Positions 10,208 through 21,546 of a DNA stretch of 64,000 nt are shown one piece after another. Source of the DNA: Macrostomum hystrix (Eukaryota > Platyhelminthes > Macrostomidae). Location of the stretch: assembly GCA_950097015.1 (NCBI GenBank), contig CATNEN010000001.1, positions 2,437,001-2,501,000 on the forward strand. The letters are read 5' to 3'. Under the pieces are notes generated by a model. It was not told the origin of the DNA. It searched no databases and saw only the letters and a program-made list of their open reading frames with translations. The translations under genes and the position numbers were made by a program. The first letter of the stretch is position 1; the number at the start of each line of letters is the position of its first letter.

Positions 10208-12503
10208 ATGACAATTACATACAACGCTCAGTATGGTGACATATGCGACGCAATCCACACCGCGGCGGAAAGCACGCTACCACTCGTGCGTCCACCGCAG
10301 CGCTCACAACCAGTGTGGATGAGCGACCCAGCGATCAGAGAGGCCCAAGATCGAGTGCAGCGACTCAGGAGGAGCAGGCACACAACAGACGAGGCGGAAA
10401 AGGCCCTCGCCATTGTCTACAAAGAGCAGCAGCTGGCTGCCGTGAGCGAGGCCATCCGCGCCGTCACCTCCGCCGCCCCGGACAGGAAAAGTGGCACCGT
10501 GTGGACTGCCATCAACACCCTCACTGGCAGGAAGCAACGCACGGCGCTCAACCTGGTTGGGGACACGCCGGATGAGCGCAAGAACAGCCTGCGGGACTTT
10601 TTCGCTAGCATAGTGAATGCGCCACCACCTGCGCTCCCTGATGTGCTGGCGCTGCCCCCTGACACGCCACTGCCGCCTCCGCATCATTTCTGTACCGGCC
10701 ATGTGACCGCAATCGATGTTTGTCAGCTCGCCAAGAAGATCCCAGGCGGCAAGGCAACGGGTCCCGACGAAGTTCCCAACGAGGTGCTCAGACTGCCCAA
10801 GGTCGCCCAGGAGATCGCCAGGGTGATCAACAACGTTCTCGATACTGGCGTCGCACCTCCGGAGTGGACCCGAGCACATATCGTCGGAATCCCCAAGAAG
10901 CCGGGCACCAACAAGATTGAAGAACATCGGGGCATCTCCCTGATGTCCTGTGCCGCCAAGCTGCACAACAAGCTGCTACTGTCGCGCTTGCAGCCAGTGC
11001 TGGACCCTTACCTGCGGTACGAGCAGAATGGGTTCCGGCCACGACGTGGTACAGTCACGCAAATTCTGGCGCTCCGGAGAATTATCGAGGAATCGCGCAT
11101 TCGCCAGTCGGACCTTTTCTGTCTGTTCATCGACTTCCTGAAGGCTTTCGACTCGGTGGCTCGAGGCGTGATTCCACTAGTTCTCCGAGCCTACAACGTG
11201 CCAGAGAAACTGATTGCAGCAGTCATACATGCGCAACACCCGGCCGACCCAGCCGAACCGGCTGGGTGAAACGAGGGCCAAGCAAGGTAAGTCGCAAAAA
11301 CCAATCAACCAAGCGCAAAAAAATCAAAGGGGGGACCAAGGGACAAAAAAGGAAGGCGTGAAAAAAAGGAAAAAGGGGAGAGAAAAAGAGAGCAAATGAG
11401 AGCAAACTAAGTCGTAAATAGAGCAATGAAACGAACTAAGTCGCAAATGAGAGCAAAAACTAAGTCGCACGGCCGGCTAAGATTTGGGAGGTTGCGCATG
11501 TATGGCAGCAGTGATGGCGCTCTACCACGACACGCACGCTGCTGTGATCACACCTGACGGCCTTTCCGACTTCTTCACCACCTCATCCGGAGTCCTGCAA
11601 GGAGACACCCTCGCTCCCTTCCTGTTCATCCTCATCTTGGACTGGGTGCTGCGGACAGGACTACCGGACAACTCGGACGGCTACATCCTATGCAGGCGAA
11701 CGAGCAGCCGGCACCCGGAGAAGCGGCTGGCAGTCCTCGGATATGCTGATGACCTCGCCCTGCTGGCATCCACTGCTGCTGGTGCTCAACGCCTCCTCGA
11801 CGGCCTAGCTGCTGCCGCTGCGAAGGTTGGCCTTAAGATCAACGCCAAGAAGACGGAGGTCCTGACTGTGTCAGCCGATCTGCCAGCGGTCATCCGCCTT
11901 CCCAGCATGGACAGCGCAATGGCAGCACCGCTCCCCCGATGTGAGCAGTTCCGGTACCTTGGTGGTCTCGTGCCCAGCGTCCAGGAGGACCTGCGGCGTC
12001 GCAGAGGGCTTGCGTGGGCGGCTTTCCGCTCAGTGCGCATCGTGCTCCAAAGCGATGCCCTGCCAGACCAGCTGAGAACCAGACTGTTCCAGGCGGTGGT
12101 GGAAACGGTGCTCTTCTACAACGCCGAGACCTGGACCATGACGGATGTGCTGGAGCGCCAGCTGGACGCGGCGCACTCCAGCCTGCTGCGCGCTGCCTTC
12201 AGCGTGCACCGTCACGCCGAACACGTCACCAACCAGGCTCTCTACCAGCGGGCCAAGCTGAGCCCTCCCAGCGTGACCCTGCGACAGCGCCGCCTGAAGC
12301 TGGCGGGCCACGTCATTCGCGCCGAGTCCTACTGCCCGGAGCCGCTGCAGGAGGTCTTGCTGTACACGCAGCAGGGCCCGTTCCGGCAGGGGCAGGCGCG
12401 GACCCGGAGGTTTGTCGACTGTCTGACAGAAGACGCCAGGGCGCCTGATCAGATCAATGGCGCTACCTTCATCAGAGACTGCGCAGCTAAGCGCGCTTTT
12501 TGA
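10208..12503 (+). pseudogene. LINE reverse transcriptase, split by a MITE
   Basis: Segment 1 (10208-11223) contains KKIPGGKATGPDEVPNEVL, RGISLMSCAAKLHNKLLL, YEQNGFRPRRGTVTQILALR and the catalytic FIDFLKAFDSV box. Segment 2 (from 11513) continues at once with MALYHDTHAAVITPDG, then SGVLQGDTLAPFLF, the active-site YADDLALLAS and, near the end, LKLAGHVIRAE, a C-terminal motif of these LINEs. The stop is at 12501-12503. Without the MITE and one target-site copy the two halves join in frame across ...LIAAV|MALYHD. Apart from 5' truncation and the MITE there is no other frameshift or stop, so both insertions are young. Codon use is GC-rich, unlike the surroundings. Confidence 0.9.
11224..11504. mobile_element. 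MITE copy 1, 14-bp TIR, 8-bp target duplication
   Basis: A 281-bp element with perfect 14-bp inverted ends (CATACATGCGCAAC ... GTTGCGCATGTATG), flanked by the 8-bp duplication GCAGCAGT (11216-11223 and 11505-11512). Near one end it has a 9-bp-stem hairpin (ACCCAGCCG-AAC-CGGCTGGGT in two halves), and near the other three copies of ACTAAGTCG. 8-bp duplications are typical of hAT transposons, so it is probably mobilised by a hAT transposase. Confidence 0.9.
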
Positions 12504-13068
12504 CAATGTCCCCCCCTTTCCTGACCACTTGTGGCCGGTGGCCATTGTATTTATTGTATTGTATTGTATTGTATACATTACATTAAAAAAAGAGATCAAA
12601 TATGTTTCATGGATCTGTATGTACAATTTCAAATATCAACCAATTATTTAACAGAGTTTGCATGACTAAAACAAAATGTTCTGTTATATGTAAAAATATT
12701 TTTAAGTTTTGTAAATTGGACTATAAATACTATAAATAAATGATTTATTCTGTTTGATATTGTTTTTCAGCAAATAGAAAAATGGAAGCAAGTTTGTCTC
12801 TTTAAAGCAAAAAATGTGTTACATCTTTTTTATACAAATTATATAATTTGTCACATTGGCATGCCCTTTGAAAAACTCAAACTCATGCCCTTTTGCATCC
12901 TTGGCGGCAAAATATTTTTCCTCAATTTTTCTTCTGGCCTGCAGCCAACATGATCCAGACTATGGGTCATACCCCTTTGTATTTATTTGCAGCTCTCATC
13001 TTATGCACTACTATTATTTCTTAATAATAATTTGCTTTCTCAAAGTAGTCATTCATGCTAGTTGGGAT

Positions 13069-13348
13069 CATACATGCACAACCTCCCAAATCTTAGCCGG
13101 CAGTGCGACTTAGTTTTTGCTCTCATTTGCAACTTAGTTCGTTTCATTGCTCTATTTACGACTTAGTTTGCTCTCATTTGCTCTCTTTTTCTCTCCCCTT
13201 TTTCCTTTTCTTCGCGCCTTCCTTTTTTGTCCCTTGGTCCCCCTTTGATTTTTTTGCGCTTGGTTGATTGGTTTTTGCAACTTACCTTGCTTGGCCCTAG
13301 TTTCACCCGGCTGGTTCAGCCGGGTCAGCCGGGTGTTGTGCATGTATG
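13069..13348. mobile_element. MITE copy 2, inverted relative to copy 1
   Basis: A 280-bp element with perfect ends CATACATGCACAAC ... GTTGTGCATGTATG and an 8-bp target duplication GTTGGGAT (13061-13068, 13349-13356). Its inside is the reverse complement of copy 1 with few changes, including the GC hairpin and the ACTTAGT words. The matching change in both TIRs (GCG to GCA/TGC) suggests a sub-family rather than random decay. Confidence 0.9.
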
Positions 13349-15735
13349 GTTGGGATGAGTGAGCCAGTAATGGCCAAGAGGAAGCCAAGCATAAGCAAGG
13401 CTTTCTCTTGGTCATTATGGATGCGATATCTCATCTTGATAAGATGTAACAAAAGTTTCAGGATAGGAAAGCACGTTTTTTTACTTTTAATTATTGCCAC
13501 TTTTTCCCAGTTGAACTGATTTGGATGTGGTTTTTTTGTATAACATGTAACAGACTTGGGTCTATGTACTAAAGTGAAAAGCGTTGCCATTGCAATGCGC
13601 TTTGGTTGCCATAGCAACCAAAAACATGTTTTTTGGAGATGACAAAAATTGGTCTATCTATACTTTTTGGCATTTTATGGTGTCAGGCCAAGTGACTCTA
13701 TCCAGTCACTATTTTTCGAAATGGAAGGCACATTCCAGCAATTTTGACACCTGGGGCCTATGCCAATTTCTCAAAAGATTACTCATAATATTTTAGAAGT
13801 GCAATTTCTCGAATCAAGTTTGGTGTTGTAGGATAGCATTTAGAGCCCTCTTCAAAAGGATAGCATCCATGCCTACCTGTGAACATTGATTGAGCGTCAG
13901 TACATGATGCTGTACTTTTAAGTGAAGCAGTATTTTCGAGTTTAATCTAATAAAATGTTGTTCTTTGCTCCAATGTAATTGAAAATGGTTTCAATAGATG
14001 CATCTAGATGTTTCCAAGACAATGACATGTCACATGAAGCTGTGCATCACATTTCAGATGTACAGTATTGATTGTCGTTTATAAAACATGATTTTTTCAT
14101 GCACACAAATAATGCAACCTTGAATGAAAATTGTAATAAAATGTATGCTAGAAATTTCCAGTGTTAAACTACATGATCCGAACTATGGGAGATTTATGGC
14201 GGGTCTGGGAGAGAGAACGGAAGGGCAGATGTTAGTCTTTAATAATCAGTACTTTTAATATGCATCACGGCTCACTCATCCCATAGGCCTAATAAGTCAC
14301 TGACTTCATTACAAGCCTAGTCAATTTCCTACTTGAGTTACACAGCTACATAACTACTCATCATATAAAATAGTTCAGTTTAACTGATAAATCAGTTAAA
14401 AACATATTAATAATGGTCATGGACTTATAAAAAAAAGAATTACTAAAAATAGTATCTTACTACTCGTATTTGAACAAAATTTTATATGCTGCAATTTAGT
14501 GAATTAATATCTATAGGCTAGACTATAAGAGACATAAAGTTTTATACTGGTTATAAAAGTTCATGGAATTTAATTTTAACTTATAATAAAAGAGCCCTAC
14601 AAGCTAACTACATAACATTCTTACATACAACACCCAACAGGACATGGCTTATTGCCAACAAAAGCAATTTTTCGCACAAAAAAATACTTAAATAATACAA
14701 TTTGCACAGGAAAAAGCGAAAACAACTAGGCCCACTGTGTGCTCCTTTATTATTATACTCTTGTTACGTTTTTGTTTTTCCATCGAGCACGCTTTTCTTG
14801 TTGTTTTAATCTTAAGCAGACACTTTTCCTTGAGTATATGGCATGAAACTTTACATTGAGATTATTTATCTATGCTAATGCTTAGATTAATTTAACTTTA
14901 GAAAATTAAAAAAATTAGATTTTTATATGAAACCTGAACTTTTTGCTTGAAAGTTTGTTTTAATTTAGCCACCAAATCCGCAGACACGGATTTTTATAAC
15001 ATGTGTCTTCGAACATGACCAGTATAGTGACGTAACGCGCGTTTTTTGTCACTACTCGTTAACAGTTCTTTGGTGGACGGACACAAACGTTAATGAAAAT
15101 GAAAAAGGCAAACTTTGACAGATTTTAAATCTAAAAGAAATCGATTTTGATCAATTCAAGGCAATACCTCCTTGAGATTTGGCTTGAAATGGACTTAAGA
15201 AAGTTGCTGCTATAGAGAGGCTATTTAAAGCTTGGTCGTGCAGCGTTTGATTTGGACATATTTTTATTCCACGCTGCACACGCAAAAAATCAATTATGTA
15301 CTTGTGTGCCTAAAGTGCCCGCTGCTCATTGACAGTAAAAATAATTATCATATCGACCTGTATTATAGGTGTTATCAATTGCACTAGCTAGTTAGGCTAT
15401 TTAGCGTGTTACTAGGATTGTCCTTAATCGAAGTAACGACCGCCATATTTTCAATCAGGCTGTCGCGTTAATTGTGCATTATGCCATATATTTTGGCACT
15501 AATCGATTAGGAAATGCAACAGGTGCAATTTAGGAAGTCAATATATTAAGGGCTCAGGACAAACACTATCATAGAGGCTACATTTTCTTTCTTAAAGGCA
15601 AGGCTCAGACAGTATATACATAATAGATGACTCCACAGGCCATAATTCTTAAGGGCGAAAACACAAGCTAACAATGATAAATTGCTCATTCATGCATTTA
15701 GTTACAATGTAGCCATTTAAGCAGCTAACCATGTA
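13349..15735. other. gene-free AT-rich stretch
   Basis: No frame resembles a known protein and no splice-compatible exon chain was found. It contains X-box-like words at 13583-13618 and a diverged element end at about 14167-14188. The rest is AT-rich unique sequence. Confidence 0.5.
13583..13618. promoter_or_regulatory. two RFX X-box-like sites
   Basis: GTTGCCATAGCAAC (13605-13618) fits the RFX X-box consensus (GTNRCC, 0-3 nt, RGYAAC). GTTGCCATTGCAAT (13583-13596) matches it imperfectly 22 bp upstream. X-boxes control ciliary genes in animals, but no gene that I recognise starts close by, so this may be chance or part of a decayed repeat. Confidence 0.3.
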
Positions 15736-15737
15736 TA

Positions 15738-16010
15738 GTGGCACCAACCCCTCAAAACCCATGGTGGCACCACCCTTCAAAATCTATGGTACGTGGCGCC
15801 AAACTCTCGAAATCCATGGTGGCGCCAACCCCTCAAAATTCACGGTGGCGCCAACCCCTACACTCGATCCATGGGGGTGCTAATTTGCCTCCAAATCTGT
15901 GGTGCTAATCCCTCCAAATATGTTGTAGCACCAACCCCTCAAAGTCCATGTTGGCGCCAACCCTTCAAAATCCATGGTGGCGCCAACCTCCAAATCTATA
16001 GTGGTACCAC
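15738..16010. repeat. degenerate ~26-bp tandem repeat
   Basis: About ten imperfect copies of a unit with GGTGGCGCCAACCCCTC and AAATCCATG, varying in length. It is much older or less homogenised than the other arrays. Confidence 0.8.
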
Positions 16011-17679
16011 CACAAAATATCAGCTTCTAAAAATTAATTTAACAAAAAGCTTTTCTGTTTTTAAAAGATAATTCTAACGAGACAATTCTTCATTTCAAAA
16101 TGTTGCTCTAGTATCATAAGCTGCAGGTTTTCAATCAAATTGATCCGTTGAATCCCATGCATTAGAAAGTGCTTGAAAAGCTAATCCGTAACCAGCGGAT
16201 TAACTGTGGCCCGCAGCAGCAATGTGGCAGCAATGTTACTCAAGTATTTGATGCACAGGAGTGAGAAGGCACGTCAGCCAGACCCGGGGACAGATGAAAG
16301 ACAAACTTCAGTCCATCCAACCAGCGATGGGCCCTACTGCTAATAATCTTGACTATGATAAAAGATTCTCATCAGGCCGAAATCTCAGTAAATCCTCTTG
16401 GGATTTTGAGCCGTGCAGCGGTCGGCTATAGCTAATATGGCATAGCAACTATAGCTGTCTGGAACGCGACCATTGGGGAGGTGTGAGGCGTGGTGACAAA
16501 TCACGCCTTTGTGAACACGGCATGCAGCGAAGTGGATTAGAAAACTGCGAAGATAGAGGCTTAACTTATAGACTGTTAATTAAGCTCTCGTCTTAAATCT
16601 CAGGTGCTCTGAGATTAATTACTTCTAACGCGTAGACGCGTACGCGTACTTCTAAGCGGTGCACTGATTTGCAAGTATTAAAACTCGTTCTGCTCGATTT
16701 AGAGCTAACCTAAAACCTAATCTCGTTTTACTATTTTATACGGTTACTGCTGAGTGTGCTCTCCTCTCTCCTTGCTCTTCACTTTTACACTTCACTTTCC
16801 CTCTAATGACCCGGCTGAACTGCTTTCACTGCTCTGCTCCCTCCATCAATGTAGTTACCTTTAATCAAACTTACCTTACCATCTTTTTCGTTCGCTCTCC
16901 TCTCCCGCAAATACATTGTCACTTCTACACTCTATATCCTCTCTCCTATCTTATCTCCCATTCTTTCCCATCTCTCATCTCTCATCTCCCATATCTCATC
17001 TCCCATCTCTTCCATCTCCTATCTCCCATCTCTCATCTCCGTTCTCTCCAATTTCTCATCTCCTTCCCTCAATTAGTTTCTGCAAATCCCCAATCCACTG
17101 CAGTCTCCAGTCTCAAACAGGTTTAAAAAAGCTGAAAGAATCGTGCCTCAGTTGAACAGAATCAGCTAAAACTTTGCCTCCAGTTGTTCTTCCTGATTCT
17201 CCTAATTAGGAGGACTTCAAAGGCAGTGAAAATGCAGCATGGCTTTTTACGAATTATTTTCTTATACGATTTGGTCCGCCATTCGAAAATGTAGCTGCTT
17301 TCATAGAAATAATACAGCATGCTCTTCCCTGTATTTTTTGCTCCAGAAGAAACAGAATTTCTGTTGAAAAAAAATCGACGCGTCTGTTGAGCGGACCGCG
17401 GAAAAGAGGAAATTATTCCAAGGCTCTTTGAAGGTAGCCTTTGAGCAGTAAACATCTGCTCAGAATTGGCCAGGCATCAGGTGACGTTTCGCAATGTTCC
17501 GCGCTTAAAGATGAGCAGAATTTAAGCTACATTTTTAGAAAATAATATCATACCTTAGTTGTCTGTGCGAGATTTTTGGCAGGATCCCAGGCTGAATTCA
17601 CTGCTAAAAGCTTATATGCTTTTGGCCCCGGAATAAATTATGTTTCGAACTATAATGATTATAGGCGTACAAGATGTGA
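16011..17679. other. gene-free stretch with a pyrimidine-rich tract
   Basis: No gene recognised. About 16925-17075 is a CTCATCTCCCAT-type strand-asymmetric pyrimidine tract that can form purine-pyrimidine triplex structures. Small inverted repeats such as GGCGTG...CACGCC occur near 16490-16507. Confidence 0.5.
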
Positions 17680-18185
17680 AGGTTCAGTGGTACGTGATCT
17701 GAAGGTTCAGTGGTACATGATCTGAAGGTTCAGTGGTACATGATCTGAAGGTTCAAATGTAATTGATCTGAAGGTTCAAATGTACTTAATCTGAAGGTTC
17801 ATAGGTACATGATCTGAAGGTTCAAATGTACTTAATCTGAAGGTTCATAGGCACATGATCCGAAGGTTTAAATGTACTTGATCTGAAGGTTTAAATGTAC
17901 TTGATCTGAAGGTTTAAATGTACTTGATCTAAAGGTTTAAATGTACTTAATCTGATGGTTCATAGGCACATGATCTGAAGGTTTAAATGTACTTGATCTG
18001 AAGGTTCATAGGCACATGATCTGAAGGTTTAAATGTACTTGATCTGAAGGTTCATAGGCACATGATCTGAGGGTTTAAATGTACTTGATCTGAAGGTTCA
18101 TAGGCACATGATCTGAAGGTTTAAATGTACTTGATCTGAAGGTTCATAGGCACATGATCTGAAGGTTTAAATGTACTTGATCTGA
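17680..18185. repeat. 23-bp tandem repeat, partly dimeric (46 bp)
   Basis: About 22 units sharing GATCTGAAGGTT. In the second half two variants alternate (TTCATAGGCACAT and TTTAAATGTACTT), giving a 46-bp higher-order dimer. Confidence 0.9.
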
Positions 18186-18724
18186 TTTTTTCAAACGCTC
18201 ACATTCTGAAGGTTCGGTTCGGGGATACGTGATCTGAGGGTTCAGAGAAACAGGTTCTGAAATTTCAGCAGTTTTTTATCTGAATTTTTTCGATTCTGCT
18301 ATACTGAAGTTTCAGCATCTGAAGTTTAAAAAATTAAATAATCCTACAGAGAATTGATGAAAATGTCTGTGTTCTGAAGTTAGCTGTCATAGCTGTGTTT
18401 TATAATAATTTCTACTAGTAGTTCTATACTGCCGATCTTCTGATCTGATATAAAAACATGAAAGTTCTGTAAAACAACGACTAGAAGAAACAATACAAAT
18501 TGTACTTGTATATAGCACTACTATTATTCCTTCGTATTCATTCGCTATCTCAAAGTAGTCATTCATGCTAGTCAATTTTCTAGCTGAGTTAGTTTCTACC
18601 TAAGAATTACTGTCTACTCTCCCCATTCCTCGCTGAGGGCGGAACAGCCAATCATAGATCAGCTGGTCCTTAGTCTCACAGTCCGACATTGCTATAAGCC
18701 CGAAGCCAGTCCATCATTAACGGT

Positions 18725-18960
18725 GCATCTGTCAGTCACGCCCCAGGTTTATTTCCTATCCTTAACCGCCCCAGGAAGTGAATCGACCAACCAACCCATA
18801 AGCGGGAGCCTTTACTTTGCCGAGGTCCCACACGTTACCTGTCCGGTTATAGCTCGACTTGGCCAACCACCCCCCTCCGGCGATCGAGACTCAAACCCAG
18901 ACCGAAGCCTCGGCGCTCATCAAACAAAGCAGGCACTCGCAGCAAAACTGCAGATTCAAA
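18725..18960 (-). repeat. possible tRNA-like SINE, different from families 1 and 2
   Basis: On the minus strand a B-box-like GGGTTTGAGTCTCG occurs after TGATGAGCGCCGAGGCTTCGG, followed by a GC-rich body ending near 18725. It lies just upstream of the four-helix membrane protein gene. No second copy is in the window. Confidence 0.35.
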
Positions 18961-19032
18961 AATAGCTTTAATAAAAGATTTTTGACAAACGCGAGAGGTG
19001 TGTAAATTATTTAGCGTCGTGCTGCTGCTCAC

Positions 19033-19851
19033 ATGCCCACCGGTGGACAACGCGTGGCCCCGATTTTCACAGTTTCAACATCCTCTCCGCTTGGACATCA
19101 CAGCAGCAACAACAGCAACAATACAGGCAGTGCAACAACGTTGAATTCCTCGCAGCAATTGTTGCACGCGCATCAGATGACTTCAACATCCGGTGTAGCG
19201 GCCGGAGGTGGAGGCGGCATCGTTGTCGGCGGCGGTGGCGTTAATCCGTCGTCTGGTCAAGCGATTCGCGAGGAGGCCAGCGCCACCTCGGTCAAGAATG
19301 TGCACATGCTGCAGCTGGAGCTTCGTCATAGTCGCCGTCCGCCATCTAAGGGACCAGACCACATCAAGGTGCTGATCTCTGGTGCAGTTCTGGCCCTTCA
19401 AGGCTCTCTGTGCCTAGCCGGCGAAGTCACCAACCTGTGCTCGCCATGCACCAGGCTGAAGCTCGGCATCGGGCTAGTCAACGGCTTCCTGGATCTGTTT
19501 CTGGCTTTGCACTGCCTCCTGGGGCATCGGCTGCCGGGAATCGGCGGCAGCTGCGCCAAGTCGGTGCTGATCTCTTCGGTTGCGTCTGTGTTCCTGAATG
19601 CGGCTAGCTTCATTCTGTTCTACGCCACAGCCGGTTGGAACCTCGCCAGCTGCAACTCGGACGTTGTGGCCGTTCTCGGAGTGGTCGTCATCTCAAATCT
19701 CTGCTTGGGAATTCCGTCCGCGTTCCTAGCAGGCTATATAACTCGTCACAATGCCGCAATGAGCGGCTGCGGCGGCGGCGGTGGCGGCGGCGTTGTCGGC
19801 GAAGGCGGCGGCCCTGTCAGCAGTGGTGGCTATCGAGGACATCGTCGATAA
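19033..19851 (+). CDS. four-helix membrane protein of unknown family
   Basis: A single open frame of 272 aa. The first ~100 residues are low-complexity: Ser/Asn/Thr-rich, a Gly-rich stretch (GGGGGIVVGGGG), then a basic segment (ELRHSRRPPSKGPDH). Four hydrophobic helices follow: about 108-128 (IKVLISGAVLALQGSLCLAG), 141-161 (LKLGIGLVNGFLDLFLALHC), 173-197 (SVLISSVASVFLNAASFILF) and 206-233 (VVAVLGVVVISNLCLGIPSA). A short extracellular-type loop has NLCSPC. The tail is again Gly-rich. Both ends are predicted cytoplasmic. The layout resembles tetraspan proteins (MARVEL, MS4A or tetraspanin-like), but I see no diagnostic motif. GC-rich codon use and the poly(A) signal support a real gene. An upstream exon cannot be excluded. 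Confidence 0.65.
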   Translation: MPTGGQRVAPIFTVSTSSPLGHHSSNNSNNTGSATTLNSSQQLLHAHQMTSTSGVAAGGGGGIVVGGGGVNPSSGQAIREEASATSVKNVHMLQLELRHSRRPPSKGPDHIKVLISGAVLALQGSLCLAGEVTNLCSPCTRLKLGIGLVNGFLDLFLALHCLLGHRLPGIGGSCAKSVLISSVASVFLNAASFILFYATAGWNLASCNSDVVAVLGVVVISNLCLGIPSAFLAGYITRHNAAMSGCGGGGGGGVVGEGGGPVSSGGYRGHRR

Positions 19852-19856
19852 AGTTT

Positions 19857-19862
19857 AATAAA
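19857..19862 (+). terminator. poly(A) signal AATAAA
   Basis: A canonical AATAAA begins six bases after the stop codon of the four-helix protein gene, implying a very short 3' UTR if used. Confidence 0.5.
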
Positions 19863-21242
19863 CTACAGTTACCATCACACACTATATGAATTATTGTATA
19901 GTCCAATGTTATATCTGTGCAATAAGTTTGTAAAACTTTGGTCATAGCAAACCCCTTATATTAGATTAACAGCTCATAGATCCAGTAGAGACGTTTTTGA
20001 AAATCAGCTTTCTATACAAAGCTATATATATCTATATATAAATATTTTTTATCTATATTGGTGGATGTACTGAAGAAGGCTTTAAAGTATACTAGTACGA
20101 GTGTAAATGAGTCTGCATAGCGGCCACTGCTTGTGACAACTGGACCGTGCAGTTGAATCTTTCTTCTCAGTTCTGTCAATTCGTATTTGTTTTATACTTT
20201 GTTATATTAACTTATTATAAAAATCGATAAAATGTCCCGTTCAAAGTCTCTAAAACTGACGGGATAGCACTTATACTTATTATTATAATGCTCAAAAACT
20301 GATAACTGTTCAGATTGCGTTAAAACCTTGATAGATATCAGAAGGCTATGAAATAAAGAAAGTTAATGTAAGTACACTTAAACTTTATGAATGGGGTGGG
20401 GTGAGTAATTTGAATGTACATTATCACCTGATATCTTATATCAGCCAATGTAGGATTGTACATTCGTGAGAATATATAATTGTGTCAACCAAAAAAGTAA
20501 ATCTTTGTTATTGTCGTTTGTTTTTTTAGACGCTGATTTTCGCTAAGAAATTCAATTTCTCAGATACAAAATTTAACCCGTGAGCGTGAGTAATTGTATT
20601 TTATGTTTAAAAAATACACCCTCCAGAATATATTTTGCGTGTAAATCTCTGACAGTTCAAGAAAGGAAATTGTGTTCAGAATCACAAATCACCACTTCTG
20701 TTCTGTTCTGTCTTGCCGTTTTATTTATTAATAGAACATTATCTAACTATCCTCTTTTGTCTATCAGAAATAATTAATCTCCCTTCTCAGTCAGCAATTG
20801 TGTTTTAATTCTTCTTTGCTAAAGATAATCTCATTGGTTGATAAATTACTTTTTTTCCAAAGACAATAGGCGAGAAAAATGGTTGCAAATTTACGGATTA
20901 GTGTATTAATTAAACGAACCGAAAAATTAGATTTGGCAAACCATCTGCTAAGACCGATGAAACTGAGGATTATTTTTAAGAGCCGACAAGACAGTCACTT
21001 AAGCTGTTCTCTCGAATAGATAGGCTAAAGAGGCTTGGGGAGGTATTTCATATAGTTACTTTTTATTTCCTCAGGAGAATTCAGGAAACAGCTTAACTTT
21101 TTTCGATCTATCCGATGAAACAACGTTCGTCTAGAATCACGGAACATTGTCGAAATATTCAACGATACTCGTTGGATGTCTGGTGGTAAAAACCATGCAT
21201 CTATGTCGGCTACGAGAATTATTGTTGCTTATAATAATTAAT
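19863..21242. other. AT-rich spacer
   Basis: No gene, RNA or repeat array recognised. Short frames here are AT-rich and without motifs. Confidence 0.5.
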
Positions 21243-21546
21243 AAATAATAATAATTGATTACACCTGTCCCAATTGAGCCAGATGTGCAGCCGACAGCAC
21301 AGCCGCAGCTATTGCGCGGCGCATCTGAAGGCTGCGTACGGTGTTCAGTCCATGGACTGGGGGAAGCCACGTTCACCATCAATTACTCCAACTAATGCTG
21401 ATACCCATTTTACAGCTAGGTGAACTGAAGCAATGTAGATTTAAGTGCCTTGCTTAAGGACACAAATTGTAACAGGAGTTAGGAATCGAACCCCCGACCT
21501 TCAAGTCGTGAGTCCGACGCTCTAACCGCTAGGCTACAACCCCTCC
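21243..21546 (-). repeat. tRNA-derived SINE, family 1
   Basis: A minus-strand copy: the B box reads as GGAATCGAACCCCC on the plus strand, followed by the A-box complement near 21520-21540. The body contains AGTCCATGGACT and ends GATTACACCTGTCCCAATTG. Near full length. Confidence 0.8.

Larger units (their letters stand above)
10183..12572 (+). mobile_element. 5'-truncated non-LTR retrotransposon (LINE)
   Basis: The insertion is bounded by a 12-bp direct repeat ATACATTACATT (10171-10182 and 12573-12584). It ends in a short tandem tail of TTGTA repeats, as in several LINE clades that lack poly(A). The endonuclease domain is missing: the coding part begins in the linker before the reverse transcriptase. 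A 281-bp MITE sits in it at 11224-11504. Confidence 0.85.
10021..12966. mobile_element. TIR element (19-bp perfect inverted repeats) carrying a LINE
   Basis: CCCATAGTCTGGATCATGT at 10021-10039 has its exact reverse complement at 12948-12966. The flanks are TCACAC on the left and TCATAC on the right, a possible diverged 6-bp target duplication. Removing the LINE and its target duplication leaves about 540 bp of non-coding sequence, consistent with a non-autonomous DNA element. A related end with two mismatches (ACTACATGATCCGAACTATGGG) lies at about 14167-14188. Confidence 0.55.

Noticed and set aside
10304..10966. 220-codon minus-strand frame across the LINE
   Set aside because: It is antisense to the reverse transcriptase coding sequence, has no motif, and is explained by GC-rich codon use.
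12030..12632. 200-codon minus-strand frame at the LINE 3' end
   Set aside because: Antisense shadow of the LINE C-terminal region.
15793..16071. 92-codon frame with repeated RNPWWRQP-like text
   Set aside because: It is a by-product of the degenerate 26-bp repeat.
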